Of a DNA stretch of 64,000 nt, positions 35,760 to 44,272 are shown one piece after another. The translations under genes and the position numbers were made by a program. The notes under the pieces are model-generated. The model was not told where the DNA came from and searched no databases. It saw only the letters and a list, made by a program, of their open reading frames with translations. How positions within the stretch are numbered: position 1 is the first letter of the stretch; each line of letters starts with the position of its first letter. The stretch covers positions 120,618 through 184,617 of the forward strand of contig DVLI01000017.1 of the NCBI GenBank assembly GCA_018715595.1, read 5' to 3'. The stretch comes from Candidatus Caccoplasma merdavium. GTDB taxonomy: Bacteria; Bacteroidota; Bacteroidia; Bacteroidales; UBA11471.

Positions 35760-36977
35760 TTAGTTTTTGTAATGTATCGTGAGGTCATCGATGGTGAGCT
35801 CACTGTCGATGGCGCCTTCGAAGAAGTCGCCGTAGTAGCTCGAACAGCAGACGATGGTGAGGCTGTATTCCTGCTTCTTCAACCGTTCGGGATCGACAAG
35901 GGTGAGGTAGTCGACATTTTCATCTACGCCCTTGAAGGGGATATTTATGAATTTCCATTCTCCGTTGGTTCCTTGTTCCCACTGGCGATATTCGGCATTG
36001 TCGCAGGTGTGCAGGTTGGCGATGGCGATGATTGAAGAGCTGGTGAATACGTTCGAGCCGTCGAGGGTCGGTATGTTGAGCGGGTTTTCGGCCTTGGCCT
36101 TTACGTTGTCGAAAAAGACGGCGTAGATGGCGCAGAAGTCGGGGGTGCCTTCACGGGTTTCAAAGACGTCTCCGGTGTGGGCATAGGTGCCGGGCTTGTA
36201 TTTGAAATAGAGTTCGAAGGAGGTGGGTATCCGGTCGCAAGGGTATCCGAAGCGGGTCGCTTTCAACGGTTCCGACATGAGGTTGATGCCTTTGCCCGAG
36301 AACTCTCCCAGGAAAATGTTGCCGGCTGCAATAGGTTTGCCGAGGGTGGCTCCCAGTGAGCCGGTTTTGCGGGTGACGAGCCTGGCGGCCTTGCTGCCGC
36401 TGTGGGCATTGTCGGTCGAGAAGGTCGGGTATTCTTTGGCTCCTTTCCCGCTGGCCACGGCCGAGAATCCCAAATTACCGCTATCCCACAGGTAGAGGTC
36501 GATGTCGGGGTAATGTTCGGTCGTGCCGTCATCGTTGGATATGGTCATGCCGTGTTCGTAGCATTTCTCGTATTTGCCTTCGAGGGCCCAGTATTCAAAT
36601 CCGAAGTTTTCGGGAATTTCGGTCGGGGTATATATGACGGTGTAGGTTTTGCTGTACTGTTGGTCTTCCGATGTCACTTTTACATGTTCGATGTGTACGG
36701 CGTCCCGGTCGTTCTTGTCCTCTATGACGTATGTGGCACCTTCTGAAACGACGTAGGTGGGATTGATTTCCTCCGCAAAATCGTCCGATTTCCGTTTCAT
36801 CGAGACGATGGCCCGGTTACGGTCTATCTTGGTGTAGGTAATGAGGTCTTCCTGGGCGACGACGATGTTTTCGATGTCGCATTCGACGTTGGCCTTTTCC
36901 TCCTTGATGCAACTTGCCAAAGGGACAAGTAGCAGGGCGCTGCATAGGAAAAAAAGACGACGATACAATACTTTCAT
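35760..36977 (-). CDS. PCMD domain lipoprotein
   Basis: A 405-residue lipoprotein (lipobox PLASC, Cys23). An N-terminal beta-sandwich-like domain (about 30-130) precedes a PCMD domain (about 140-400: NFGFEYWALEGKY, GSKAARLVTRKTGSLG, FELYFKYKPG, ELTIDDLTIHY). PCMD is a jelly-roll fold found in Bacteroidetes surface lipoproteins and presumed to bind carbohydrate. The protein probably sits at the cell surface, and its gene pairs with an outer-membrane barrel gene. A consensus promoter precedes it. Confidence 0.85.
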   Translation of the reverse strand: MKVLYRRLFFLCSALLLVPLASCIKEEKANVECDIENIVVAQEDLITYTKIDRNRAIVSMKRKSDDFAEEINPTYVVSEGATYVIEDKNDRDAVHIEHVKVTSEDQQYSKTYTVIYTPTEIPENFGFEYWALEGKYEKCYEHGMTISNDDGTTEHYPDIDLYLWDSGNLGFSAVASGKGAKEYPTFSTDNAHSGSKAARLVTRKTGSLGATLGKPIAAGNIFLGEFSGKGINLMSEPLKATRFGYPCDRIPTSFELYFKYKPGTYAHTGDVFETREGTPDFCAIYAVFFDNVKAKAENPLNIPTLDGSNVFTSSSIIAIANLHTCDNAEYRQWEQGTNGEWKFINIPFKGVDENVDYLTLVDPERLKKQEYSLTIVCCSSYYGDFFEGAIDSELTIDDLTIHYKN

Positions 36978-37071
36978 AAATGTGGGTTTGTGTAAAATAA
37001 ATTGGCCGTTCTCTCCAAAAGGTCTATGTCGGAGAACTTTCATATGGCTTTTTTTTGATTGAAAAGCGCTG

Positions 37072-37104
37072 CAAAGGTACGCTATTTTTTTATAGTACCC
37101 CAAA
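37072..37104 (-). promoter_or_regulatory. Promoter of the PCMD-barrel operon
   Basis: Minus-strand TTTG (37104-37101), a 21-nt spacer and TACCTTTG (37079-37072). Both boxes match the consensus. Confidence 0.7.
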
Positions 37105-37148
37105 CTATACTTGAAAAACTTTTAGAATATCAATCGGTTTTCGACGGT

Positions 37149-37180
37149 AAAAAAGCTCCGCTCTCAACGGGAGCGGAGCC
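37149..37180 (-). terminator. Terminator of prs
   Basis: On the minus strand GCTCCGCTC-CCGTTGA-GAGCGGAGC is followed by TTTTTTACC, about 20 bp beyond the prs stop. Confidence 0.85.
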
Positions 37181-37198
37181 AAAGTAAGGGGATATGTC

Positions 37199-38137
37199 TT
37201 AAATGATATATTGCGAACTGATGGACTCATTTTCGTAGACGCGACGTATCGTGTCGGCAAACATGTCGGCGATGCTGATGATGTGCACTTTGGGGCAATC
37301 CTTGTAATAAGGAATGCTGTCGGTGAATATCATCTCGGTCATTTTCGACTCGGTCACGCGCGAAGAGGCGGGGTCGGACATCACGGCGTGGCTGGCAATG
37401 GCCCGTACCGAGAGAGCGCCCTTGCTGATCATCAGGTCGGCGGCTTTGGTGATGGTGCCGGCCGTGTCGACCATGTCGTCGACGAGAATCACGTTTTTGT
37501 CTTTTACGTCACCGATGACCGTCATGCTCTCGACTTCATTGGCTTTGGCGCGCGATTTGTGGCACAATACCAGAGGCACACCGAAGTATTTGGCATAGGA
37601 GTTGGCGCGTTTCGAACCGCCTACGTCGGGCGAAGCAATGACCATGTCTTTGAGTTTGAGGGATTTGATGTATTCTCCAAAAACGGTTGAGGCATAGAGG
37701 TGGTCTACCGGGACGTTGAAGAATCCTTGGATTTGGTCGGCGTGCAGGTCCATCGTGATGAGGCGGTCGATACCGGCGACGCTCAGCAGGTCGGCGATGA
37801 GTTTGGCGGCGATGGATACACGCGGTTTGTCCTTACGGTCTTGGCGGGCCCAGCCGAAATAGGGAGTCACGGCGATAATCGACTCGGCCGATGCCCGTTT
37901 GGCGGCATCGATCATGAGGAGCAACTCCATCAGATTGTCGGAGTTGGGATAGGTCGACTGGATCAGGAATACTTGGCAGCCGCGAATCGACTCTTCGAAG
38001 GATACCGAAAATTCACCGTCAGCGAAGTGCTGAATGTTCATTTTTCCCAATTCGCAACCCAATGAGTTACAGATTTTTTCGGCCAGATAACGGGTGTTGG
38101 TTCCGGCGAAAACCTTGAATGGCGGTCTCTGGATCAT
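37199..38137 (-). CDS. prs: Ribose-phosphate pyrophosphokinase
   Basis: PRPP synthase, 312 residues, which makes phosphoribosyl pyrophosphate from ribose-5-phosphate and ATP for purine, pyrimidine, histidine and NAD synthesis. It carries the FADGEF motif, the flexible ATP loop (PYFGWARQDRKDKPRVSI), DLHADQIQGFF and the PRPP-binding loop VDDMVDTAGTI. The start at 38137 (MIQRPPFKVF) gives the conserved N-terminus. A single -7 box (TACCTTTG on the minus strand, 38184-38177) lies just upstream. Confidence 0.97.
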   Translation of the reverse strand: MIQRPPFKVFAGTNTRYLAEKICNSLGCELGKMNIQHFADGEFSVSFEESIRGCQVFLIQSTYPNSDNLMELLLMIDAAKRASAESIIAVTPYFGWARQDRKDKPRVSIAAKLIADLLSVAGIDRLITMDLHADQIQGFFNVPVDHLYASTVFGEYIKSLKLKDMVIASPDVGGSKRANSYAKYFGVPLVLCHKSRAKANEVESMTVIGDVKDKNVILVDDMVDTAGTITKAADLMISKGALSVRAIASHAVMSDPASSRVTESKMTEMIFTDSIPYYKDCPKVHIISIADMFADTIRRVYENESISSQYII

Positions 38138-38176
38138 TTTAATTCTTTCTTTGGAAAGGTTTTTGATATTCTGTTG

Positions 38177-38184
38177 CAAAGGTA
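38177..38184 (-). promoter_or_regulatory. Possible -7 box for prs
   Basis: Minus-strand TACCTTTG, 40 nt ahead of prs, lies in the 62-bp gap after the GH13 gene. The -33 position reads AACA, so support is partial. Confidence 0.5.
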
Positions 38185-38199
38185 GAAAGAATATCGTTA

Positions 38200-39933
38200 T
38201 TATGTGTTTGTTGTGTCGCTTTTTTTCGAGCGCGCAGGGGCGGTTCTTATTTTACATTTCCACACGACGGCGCCATAGGCCTCCATGGTGGCTTCGAAGC
38301 GGTTGTCGGGGGAAATGTTTTTTACCTGTTTTTCTCCGCTGAGCAGCTCTTCGCATTCGTAGTTGTCGGGCTTTATGAGCCAGCAGTCGAAGGCGTGTTG
38401 TGGAATGCACACCCTGATGTTGGCCGGCCAGGCGTTGAAGTTGGCGGCAATCACCAGCAATTCGTTCTTGTGTTTCCGCATGAAGACATAATTGTGCTTG
38501 GCGTCGAATTGTTCGTTGTCGAAATTGACATACATCAGGTCGAAGAACTCTCCTTCGCGCAGGGCGGCTTCTTTGTTGCACAATGTGAGCACCTGTTGGT
38601 ACATGGTTCTCAACCGCTTTTGGTCGGGAGTGAGGCGCTCTTCATTGCAACGGCCCTTGTTGTACCAGCTGCGCACCGAAGGCACGCTCCAATAGTCAAA
38701 AATCGTTGTGCGCCCGTCTTGCCCGCTGAATCCTTCGGCGTCGGTGGCCGTTTCGCCCAGTTCTTGTCCGAAATAGAGGAGGAACGGGTTCCGGTTCATC
38801 ATCGCCGAAACGATAAGGGCCGGATAGGCTTTGAAGGGGTCGCCGGCATTTTGGGGGGAGGCTACTCGTTGTTCGTCGTGGTTTTCGAGGAAGTTCACCA
38901 TGTCGGTGTTGATGCCTTCGAGCGATTGCCAGCAGTGGCTGATTTGCAAGGTCGAGGCATGTCCGCTCACGATGTTGCGCAGGAGGTCATAGAGCCCCAC
39001 TTTGTCGTAGAGGTAGTCGAAGTGGCCGTTGTGCAGGTAGTTGCGGTATTCACAGGGGTTATATACCTCGGCGATGAAGATAAGGTGCGGGTAGACTTGT
39101 TTGATTTGAGGTATCACCCAACCCCAGAACTCCACCGGGACCATCTCGGCCATGTCGCAGCGGAAACCGTCGATGTTTTTCCCGGCCCAGAAGAAAAGTA
39201 TGTCGCGCATCTTTCCCCAAGTGTCGGGTATGGGGTCGAAGTTGCGCCGCATGCAGTTGAGGTAGTCGACACCGTAGTTGAGTTTCACGGTCTCATACCA
39301 GTCATTTTGTCCCGGGGAAGGAGAGAAACAATCGTTGCCGGTTGCCTTGGCGGGATATTCGTGGTAACGGGTTTCGCCTTCGCCTATGGAAAAATGGGGT
39401 GCGAATTCCCGGTTGGGGATATAGTAGAAGTTGTTGCGGGGGGCGAAAGCCTGGTCCTTGTTGTCGTCGGCCCCTAAATCTCTGACTCCGTCGGGCTTGG
39501 CATCGGAGTGGTAAACCCGGGCCACATGGTTGGGAACGAAGTCGATGATGGCTTTCAGCTTGTTTTGGTGGGTACGTTCGATGAGGGCTTCAAACTCCTG
39601 CATGCGGGCAGGAACATTCACGGCAAGGTCGGGGTCGATGTCGTAATAGTCTTTGATGGCATAAGGTGAACCGGCTTTTCCTTTTACCACATGCGGATTG
39701 TCGGGGGTGATGCCGTAGGCCGAGTAGTCGGTCTGGGTGGCATGTTCGATGACACCGGTGTACCATATATGGGTACAGCCCAATCGGGCGATTTCGCGTA
39801 AGACTTTCGGGGTGATGTCGTTCAGTTTTCCGACACCGTTTTCTTTGAGGCTCCCGTTGGGTATGCATCTCTCTTGCGTGTTGCTGAAAAGACGCGGCAG
39901 GAGTTGGTAGATGATGATTTTTTCTTGTTTCAT
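38200..39933 (-). CDS. GH13 alpha-amylase family glycosidase, cytoplasmic
   Basis: A 577-residue enzyme with all four GH13 signature regions: DFVPNH (131-136), GFRCDMAEM (256-264, nucleophile Asp260), FIAEVYN (acid/base Glu289) and LENHDEQR (Asp353). It has no signal peptide, so it acts in the cytoplasm, probably on glycogen or imported maltodextrins. The short stretch before region I (QTDYSAYG) and the TIM-barrel layout suit the amylase/4-alpha-glucanotransferase group, but the exact activity is not certain. It follows a Dabb gene by 18 bp. Confidence 0.88.
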   Translation of the reverse strand: MKQEKIIIYQLLPRLFSNTQERCIPNGSLKENGVGKLNDITPKVLREIARLGCTHIWYTGVIEHATQTDYSAYGITPDNPHVVKGKAGSPYAIKDYYDIDPDLAVNVPARMQEFEALIERTHQNKLKAIIDFVPNHVARVYHSDAKPDGVRDLGADDNKDQAFAPRNNFYYIPNREFAPHFSIGEGETRYHEYPAKATGNDCFSPSPGQNDWYETVKLNYGVDYLNCMRRNFDPIPDTWGKMRDILFFWAGKNIDGFRCDMAEMVPVEFWGWVIPQIKQVYPHLIFIAEVYNPCEYRNYLHNGHFDYLYDKVGLYDLLRNIVSGHASTLQISHCWQSLEGINTDMVNFLENHDEQRVASPQNAGDPFKAYPALIVSAMMNRNPFLLYFGQELGETATDAEGFSGQDGRTTIFDYWSVPSVRSWYNKGRCNEERLTPDQKRLRTMYQQVLTLCNKEAALREGEFFDLMYVNFDNEQFDAKHNYVFMRKHKNELLVIAANFNAWPANIRVCIPQHAFDCWLIKPDNYECEELLSGEKQVKNISPDNRFEATMEAYGAVVWKCKIRTAPARSKKSDTTNT

Positions 39934-39951
39934 ACGGGCGGGAAAGTTGGG

Positions 39952-40251
39952 TCAGAATATATAGTCGACGCAGGCGCGTGCCTCTTTGGCCTCTTTGATG
40001 ATGGCTGCGGCCGCGAGGTGGGCGGGGTGGTTGGCGTAGTGGCGCAGGTCGTCGAACGTGTCGAATGTGGTGGTCAGGGCAATGTCGAACGACTCCTCGG
40101 GGTTGTCGTTCAGCCCCACTTCGATAGAACGCAGGCAATCGATTTTTCCCGACAAGGCTTCCAACGCTCTTTTGAAGTCTTGTTTCAGAACCTCTTTTTG
40201 GCTGGGCTCGATGTCGTTTTTCAATTTAAATAGGACGATATGTTTAATCAT
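39952..40251 (-). CDS. Dabb (stress-responsive A/B barrel) family protein
   Basis: A 99-residue dimeric alpha/beta-barrel protein opening with MIKHIVLFKLK, the Dabb signature, and containing SFDIALTTTFDTFDDLRHYANHP. Members include stress proteins and some enzymes with unknown substrates. It is the first gene of the pair with the GH13 enzyme. Function not known. Confidence 0.88.
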   Translation of the reverse strand: MIKHIVLFKLKNDIEPSQKEVLKQDFKRALEALSGKIDCLRSIEVGLNDNPEESFDIALTTTFDTFDDLRHYANHPAHLAAAAIIKEAKEARACVDYIF

Positions 40252-40289
40252 GATTCAAAATTTTGTAATTTCGCACATGGCTATCTATG

Positions 40290-40297
40290 CAAAAGTA
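40290..40297 (-). promoter_or_regulatory. Possible -7 box for Dabb-GH13
   Basis: Minus-strand TACTTTTG, about 39 nt ahead of the Dabb start, fits TAnnTTTG. The -33 region does not match well. Confidence 0.4.
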
Positions 40298-40344
40298 ATT
40301 GTTTTTTTTGAATTTTTCGCGAAAACATTCTAAATAAGAAAACC

Positions 40345-41223
40345 ATGAACATCAAGAAAAAAATGTTGGCTGTGATGGCGGCACTCTCGGTCGGTGCGGC
40401 ATCTTGGGCCCAAGAGCCGCTGCGGATTCCCGTGTGGCCGAACGGCCCGGCCGAAGACAATGGCATTACGGCCGAAGAGAAAATCACCAAGGAAGGCCGC
40501 GTGGTAAATTCCCGCACGGCCGAGCTTTTTGTCTATTTGCCTGCTCCTGAGAAAAATACCGGAGCCGCGGTAGTAATCTGTCCCGGCGGCGGATATGCCC
40601 GTCAGGCCATGCAGCACGAGGGAACGATGTTTGCCCAGATGCTCGTCGACAAAGGTGTTGCGGGCATCATTCTCAAATATCGCCTGCCCAACGGGCATCA
40701 TGCCATACCCCTGGCCGATGCCCAGGAAGCCATGCGCGTGGTGCGCCGGCATGCCGATGAGTGGAAGATAAACCCGTCCAAAGTGGGAATTGCCGGTTTC
40801 TCGGCCGGCGGTCATGTGGCCTCGACGCTGGGTACCCACTGTGACTCGACATGCCGTCCCGATTTCATGCTCCTTTTCTATCCCGTAGTAACGATGGGAA
40901 AGCTCACGCACGCCGGTTCTCGCGACAATCTCCTGGGCGACCAGAAGAACGATGCCGCCCTTGTCGCCCGTTATTCCAACGAGCTGCAGGTTTCTGCCTC
41001 GACTCCGCCCGCGCTCTTCCTGTTGAGCGATGACGATAAGAGCGTGCCGCCGGCCAACAGCGTGCAGATGTATCTGCGCATGAAGGAGTTGGGTATTCCT
41101 TCGGCCATGTATATCTTTCCCGAAGGCGGGCATGGCTGGGGGTGTCGTCCAACCTTTGCCTACTATGAGCAGTGGACTCAGTTGATGTGGCGCTGGCTGA
41201 AAAATCGCCAATTTATCCCATGA
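40345..41223 (+). CDS. Secreted alpha/beta-hydrolase, probable carbohydrate acetylesterase
   Basis: A 292-residue esterase with a signal peptide (1-23, SWAQ). It shows the oxyanion loop CPGGGY, nucleophile elbow GFSAGGH (Ser153), acid LSDDDKSVPP (about Asp231) and base GGHGWG (His263), the layout of BD-FAE and xylan acetylesterase-like enzymes. It probably removes acetyl groups from plant polysaccharides in the periplasm. It diverges from Dabb-GH13. The substrate is inferred from the family, and pectin or xylan are both possible. Confidence 0.85.
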   Translation: MNIKKKMLAVMAALSVGAASWAQEPLRIPVWPNGPAEDNGITAEEKITKEGRVVNSRTAELFVYLPAPEKNTGAAVVICPGGGYARQAMQHEGTMFAQMLVDKGVAGIILKYRLPNGHHAIPLADAQEAMRVVRRHADEWKINPSKVGIAGFSAGGHVASTLGTHCDSTCRPDFMLLFYPVVTMGKLTHAGSRDNLLGDQKNDAALVARYSNELQVSASTPPALFLLSDDDKSVPPANSVQMYLRMKELGIPSAMYIFPEGGHGWGCRPTFAYYEQWTQLMWRWLKNRQFIP

Positions 41224-41282
41224 TTTTTGAATAAAAAGAAAAAATAAAGGCTTCGAGATGATAATTCATACGAAGAAATCGT

Positions 41283-41290
41283 TACCTTTG
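41283..41290 (+). promoter_or_regulatory. Possible -7 box for the DUF3332 gene
   Basis: TACCTTTG lies 29 nt ahead of the start codon and matches TAnnTTTG. No clear -33 TTTG is seen. Confidence 0.5.
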
Positions 41291-41318
41291 TTATCGTGTA
41301 ATCTTTAAACTTTATGTT

Positions 41319-41846
41319 ATGAAAAAGAAATTGATTGTGGCTTTGGCCGTGCTTGTAAGCGGGAGCTTGATGTTTTCTTCCTGCATCGGTTCATTCGGTC
41401 TGACCAATAAGGTCTTCTCCTGGAATAAAAGCGTGGGAGAAAAATGGGTCAATGAAATCGTGTTTGTCGCATTCTGTATTTTGCCCGTATATGAATTGAC
41501 GGTTATTGCCGATGCTTTGGTTATCAACTCGATCGAATTCTGGTCGGGCTCGAATCCTTTGGCCGACAATGTGCGTCACATCGAAGGTGAAAACGGCGAC
41601 TATCTTGTAGAGTCGAATGCAAATGGTTATGTGATTACCGATGAAGCTACCCAGGAAAAAATCGAACTCACTTACAACAGCGAAGAAGATTCGTGGGCAG
41701 TCAACGGCGTTACCTTCCTCACGTTTGTTGATGACAACTATGTAAACGTTTATGCCGGTGACGGTGAAATGATGCAAGTAGAGAAATCCGAGGCCGGTTT
41801 GATGGCCTACAAGGCCGTGGCCAACTCTTACATGGCTTGCAAATAA
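41319..41846 (+). CDS. DUF3332 lipoprotein
   Basis: A 175-residue protein with lipobox LMFSSC (Cys22). The DUF3332 part has GSFGLTNKVFSWNKSVGEKWVNE, a hydrophobic helix (about 45-70: IVFVAFCILPVYELTVIAD) and a C-terminal beta domain ending YMACK. It is likely anchored in the envelope, possibly with a second membrane contact. No function is known to me. It stands alone between a -7 box and a strong terminator. Confidence 0.85.
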   Translation: MKKKLIVALAVLVSGSLMFSSCIGSFGLTNKVFSWNKSVGEKWVNEIVFVAFCILPVYELTVIADALVINSIEFWSGSNPLADNVRHIEGENGDYLVESNANGYVITDEATQEKIELTYNSEEDSWAVNGVTFLTFVDDNYVNVYAGDGEMMQVEKSEAGLMAYKAVANSYMACK

Positions 41847-41866
41847 ATCAATTAGAATAAGATTTT

Positions 41867-41903
41867 AGAAAGAGCGCCGGCACAACATGCCGGCGCTCTT
41901 TCT
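41867..41903. terminator. Terminator of the DUF3332 gene, probably shared with asnA
   Basis: A 16-bp perfect stem (AGAAAGAGCGCCGGCA) with a 5-nt loop and AT-rich flanks sits 20 bp after the DUF3332 stop. Confidence 0.88.
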
Positions 41904-41936
41904 GTTCTGCATTTAAATTGTCCTTTCCCTGTGTGG

Positions 41937-41980
41937 CTTCGGGGTATAGCTCCGGGATACATGGAACATATACCCCGAGG
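41937..41980. other. Long-loop inverted repeat in the DUF3332-asnA gap
   Basis: A 12-bp stem with one G-T pair (around TCGGGGTATA / TATACCCCGA) closes a 20-nt loop. It has no T-run on either side. On the minus strand it lies in the asnA 3' untranslated region. Confidence 0.5.
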
Positions 41981-41997
41981 AATTTCCCGATATGCAG

Positions 41998-42030
41998 GCG
42001 GGCCGCAAGTTTTTCGCACTTGCGGCCCGC
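41998..42030. other. GC-rich hairpin after asnA
   Basis: A 13-bp perfect stem GCGGGCCGCAAGT with a 7-nt loop lies 24 bp past the asnA stop. On the minus strand no T-run follows, so it is a weak terminator candidate or an mRNA-stability hairpin. Confidence 0.55.
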
Positions 42031-42053
42031 TTTCGATGGGATAAGGGATAATC

Positions 42054-43088
42054 TTAGATAAGGTAGATGTTGTGTTTCATGCACTCGGCAATCTGTTCCT
42101 CGGGCCAGATGCTGGCCTGCACCTCGCCGATGTGTGCCTTTTGCAGCAGATACATGCACAATCGCGATTGGCCGATACCTCCGCCGATGGAGAGGGGCAT
42201 GTCTCCGCGAATGAGCGCTTTGTGGAAATCGAGGTTCAGACGGTCGGTGCAACCGCATATTTCGAGTTGCTTGCGCAGGGCTTTTTCGTCGACGCGGATA
42301 CCCATCGACGATATTTCGAACGGGCACTCCAAGACGCTGTTCCACAAGATGATGTCGCCGTTGAGGCCGTAATACCCGTCGGAGTTGCGAGTGGTCCAGT
42401 CGTCGTAGTCGGGGGCACGACCATCGTGAGGTTCGCCGTTGGAGAGTTTGCCGCCGATGCCGATGATGAAGATGGCTCCATATTTGCGGGCTGCTTCATA
42501 TTCCCGGGCTTTGGGTGAAAGGCCGGGATACATTTGCAACAGTTCTTCGGAGTGGATAAAGACGATGTCTTCGGGGAGCATGGGGGTGATGTGCGGGTGT
42601 ATCTCGTAGAGCTCGGCTTCGGTGTCTTTGAGAGCCTTGTAGATTTTGCGCACGGTGTTTTTGAGGTAGTCGAGATTGCGGTCGTCTTCGGTGATGCTTT
42701 TCTCCCAGTCCCACTGGTCGACGTAGAGCGAATGCAGGTTGTCGAGTTCTTCGTCGGAGCGAATGGCGTTCATGTCGGTATATAATCCATATCCCGGAGC
42801 GATGCGGTAGGCGCCGAGTTTCAGCCGTTTCCATTTGGCCAGGGAGTGCACCACTTCGGCTTGTCGGTCACCCATGCATTTTATGGGGAATTTTACGGCT
42901 CGTTCCACGCCGTTGAGGTCGTCGTTGATGCCGGTGCCCGAGAGCACGAACAGGGGGGCGGTAACACGACGAAGGTTAAGGTTCTTGGCTAATGCACGTT
43001 GGAAACTGTCTTTCAGCCCTTTGATGGCTTGCTCGGTTGTTTCGGGCAACAGTTTCGGCGTGTAGTGTTTGGGTATGATTAGAGACAT
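42054..43088 (-). CDS. asnA: Aspartate-ammonia ligase (asparagine synthetase A)
   Basis: AsnA, 344 residues, makes asparagine from aspartate, ammonia and ATP. It is a class II aminoacyl-tRNA synthetase-like fold with SVSPLFVLSGTGIND-type opening (here PLFVLSGTGINDDLNG), LHSLYVDQWDWEK, WNSVLECPFEISSMGIRV and the final GGGIGQSRLCMYLLQKAHIGEVQ. It is monocistronic with its own promoter region. Its 3' side holds three hairpins. Confidence 0.97.
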   Translation of the reverse strand: MSLIIPKHYTPKLLPETTEQAIKGLKDSFQRALAKNLNLRRVTAPLFVLSGTGINDDLNGVERAVKFPIKCMGDRQAEVVHSLAKWKRLKLGAYRIAPGYGLYTDMNAIRSDEELDNLHSLYVDQWDWEKSITEDDRNLDYLKNTVRKIYKALKDTEAELYEIHPHITPMLPEDIVFIHSEELLQMYPGLSPKAREYEAARKYGAIFIIGIGGKLSNGEPHDGRAPDYDDWTTRNSDGYYGLNGDIILWNSVLECPFEISSMGIRVDEKALRKQLEICGCTDRLNLDFHKALIRGDMPLSIGGGIGQSRLCMYLLQKAHIGEVQASIWPEEQIAECMKHNIYLI

Positions 43089-43183
43089 AGGTATTGTGTA
43101 ATTATTTGTATTTCTGTTTGTTTGTAATAACTGTGCGGTTTTTCTCTTGAAACGGCTGTAATCGCTTTTTGTTTATTTCTCGG

Positions 43184-43191
43184 CAAATATA
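43184..43191 (-). promoter_or_regulatory. Possible -7 box for asnA
   Basis: Minus-strand TATATTTG, 95 nt ahead of asnA, fits TAnnTTTG. No good -33 TTTG is seen. Confidence 0.4.
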
Positions 43192-43222
43192 GTTATTTTG
43201 TCAATAATAATAGCGATTTTTT

Positions 43223-43251
43223 AATCTTTTTGCTATCTTATTAAAAAGATT
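43223..43251. repeat. AT-rich inverted repeat between asnA and metA
   Basis: AATCTTTTT and AAAAAGATT form a 9-bp stem with an 11-nt loop, between the asnA and metA promoter elements. It could bind a regulator or be chance in AT-rich DNA. Confidence 0.35.
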
Positions 43252-43317
43252 GATGAGATATTTGCTCGAAAAGACCTTTCGGGCCGCTCCGTTATTTTAC
43301 ATTTTCCTTTTTTTTTA

Positions 43318-43325
43318 TACTTTTG
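43318..43325 (+). promoter_or_regulatory. Probable -7 box for metA
   Basis: TACTTTTG lies 23 nt ahead of the metA start. TTTT occupies the -33 position at a 20-nt spacing, one mismatch from TTTG. It rules out the longer upstream start. Confidence 0.5.
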
Positions 43326-43348
43326 TGCTTCGAAAAAATGATGCAGAT

Positions 43349-44272
43349 ATGCCGTTAAACATACCTTCGAAATTGCCGGCTGTCGAGATATTGAAGTCGG
43401 AAAATATTTTCGTGATGGATTCTTCCCGGGCTTCGACCCAGGACATACGTCCGTTGCGTATCATTATCCTCAATCTCATGCCGTTGAAGATAACGACCGA
43501 GACCGACCTTATCCGTCTTTTGTCGAACACGCCGTTGCAGCTCGAAATCGATTTCTTGAAAATCGCCGGACATGTTTCTAAAAATACGCCGGTCGAGCAC
43601 ATGATGGCATTCTACAAGGAGTTTTCCGAGGTGTGCCGGCAGCGTTACGACGGCATGATTATCACCGGGGCGCCGGTCGAGCACATGCCGTTCGAGGAGG
43701 TCTCTTATTGGGACGAGGTCTCTACCATATTCGACTGGGCCCGCACGCATGTGACCTCGACCATGTATATCTGTTGGGCGGCTCAGGCCGGGTTGTATCA
43801 CCATTACGGCATACCCAAATATCCGCTCGACGAGAAACTCTTCGGGGTTTTCAGCCATTCGATTTCCCCGGCGGGGAAAAACTTGCCCTTGTTCCGAGGG
43901 TTCGATGATGAATTTTTTATTCCGCACAGCCGTCATACGGCCATTCATGCCGACGATGTGCGCCGTTGTCCGGAGTTGTCGATTATGGCCGAGGGCGAAA
44001 TTTCGGGACCGGCGGTTGTCATAGCCCGCAATGGACGGGAGATTTTCCTGACCGGCCACTCCGAGTATGCTCCCGATACGCTCGGCAATGAATACCGCCG
44101 AGATTTGGACAAGGGGTTGCCCATAAAAATGCCGCAGAATTATTTCCGCGACAACGATCCCTCGCAAGCTCCGTTGGTACGCTGGCGGGCCCATGCCAAT
44201 CTCCTTTTCTCGAATTGGCTTAACTATTACGTCTATCAGGAAACGCCTTATAATATCGAAGATATTAGATGA
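43349..44272 (+). CDS. metA: Homoserine O-acyltransferase MetA, predicted acetyltransferase
   Basis: A 307-residue MetA enzyme that activates homoserine for methionine synthesis. The catalytic Cys142 sits in [15 protein letters not shown]. The [10 protein letters not shown] segment holds the conserved Glu, and HSRHT the conserved His. Residue 111, in GAPVEHM, is Glu. In characterised MetA proteins Glu111 goes with acetyl-CoA use and Gly111 with succinyl-CoA, so O-acetylhomoserine is the likely product. The start at 43349 follows a -7 box and gives the family N-terminus MPLNIP. The stop overlaps the U32 start (ATGA). Confidence 0.93.
   Translation: MPLNIPSKLPAVEILKSENIFVMDSSRASTQDIRPLRIIILNLMPLKITTETDLIRLLSNTPLQLEIDFLKIAGHVSKNTPVEHMMAFYKEFSEVCRQRYDGMIITGAPVEHMPFEEVSYWDEVSTIFDWARTHVTSTMYICWAAQAGLYHHYGIPKYPLDEKLFGVFSHSISPAGKNLPLFRGFDDEFFIPHSRHTAIHADDVRRCPELSIMAEGEISGPAVVIARNGREIFLTGHSEYAPDTLGNEYRRDLDKGLPIKMPQNYFRDNDPSQAPLVRWRAHANLLFSNWLNYYVYQETPYNIEDIR

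Noticed and set aside
43250..43348. N-terminal extension of metA
   Set aside because: The extension covers the likely -7 box and has no counterpart in MetA proteins. Numbering from the inner start gives Glu111 and Cys142 exactly.
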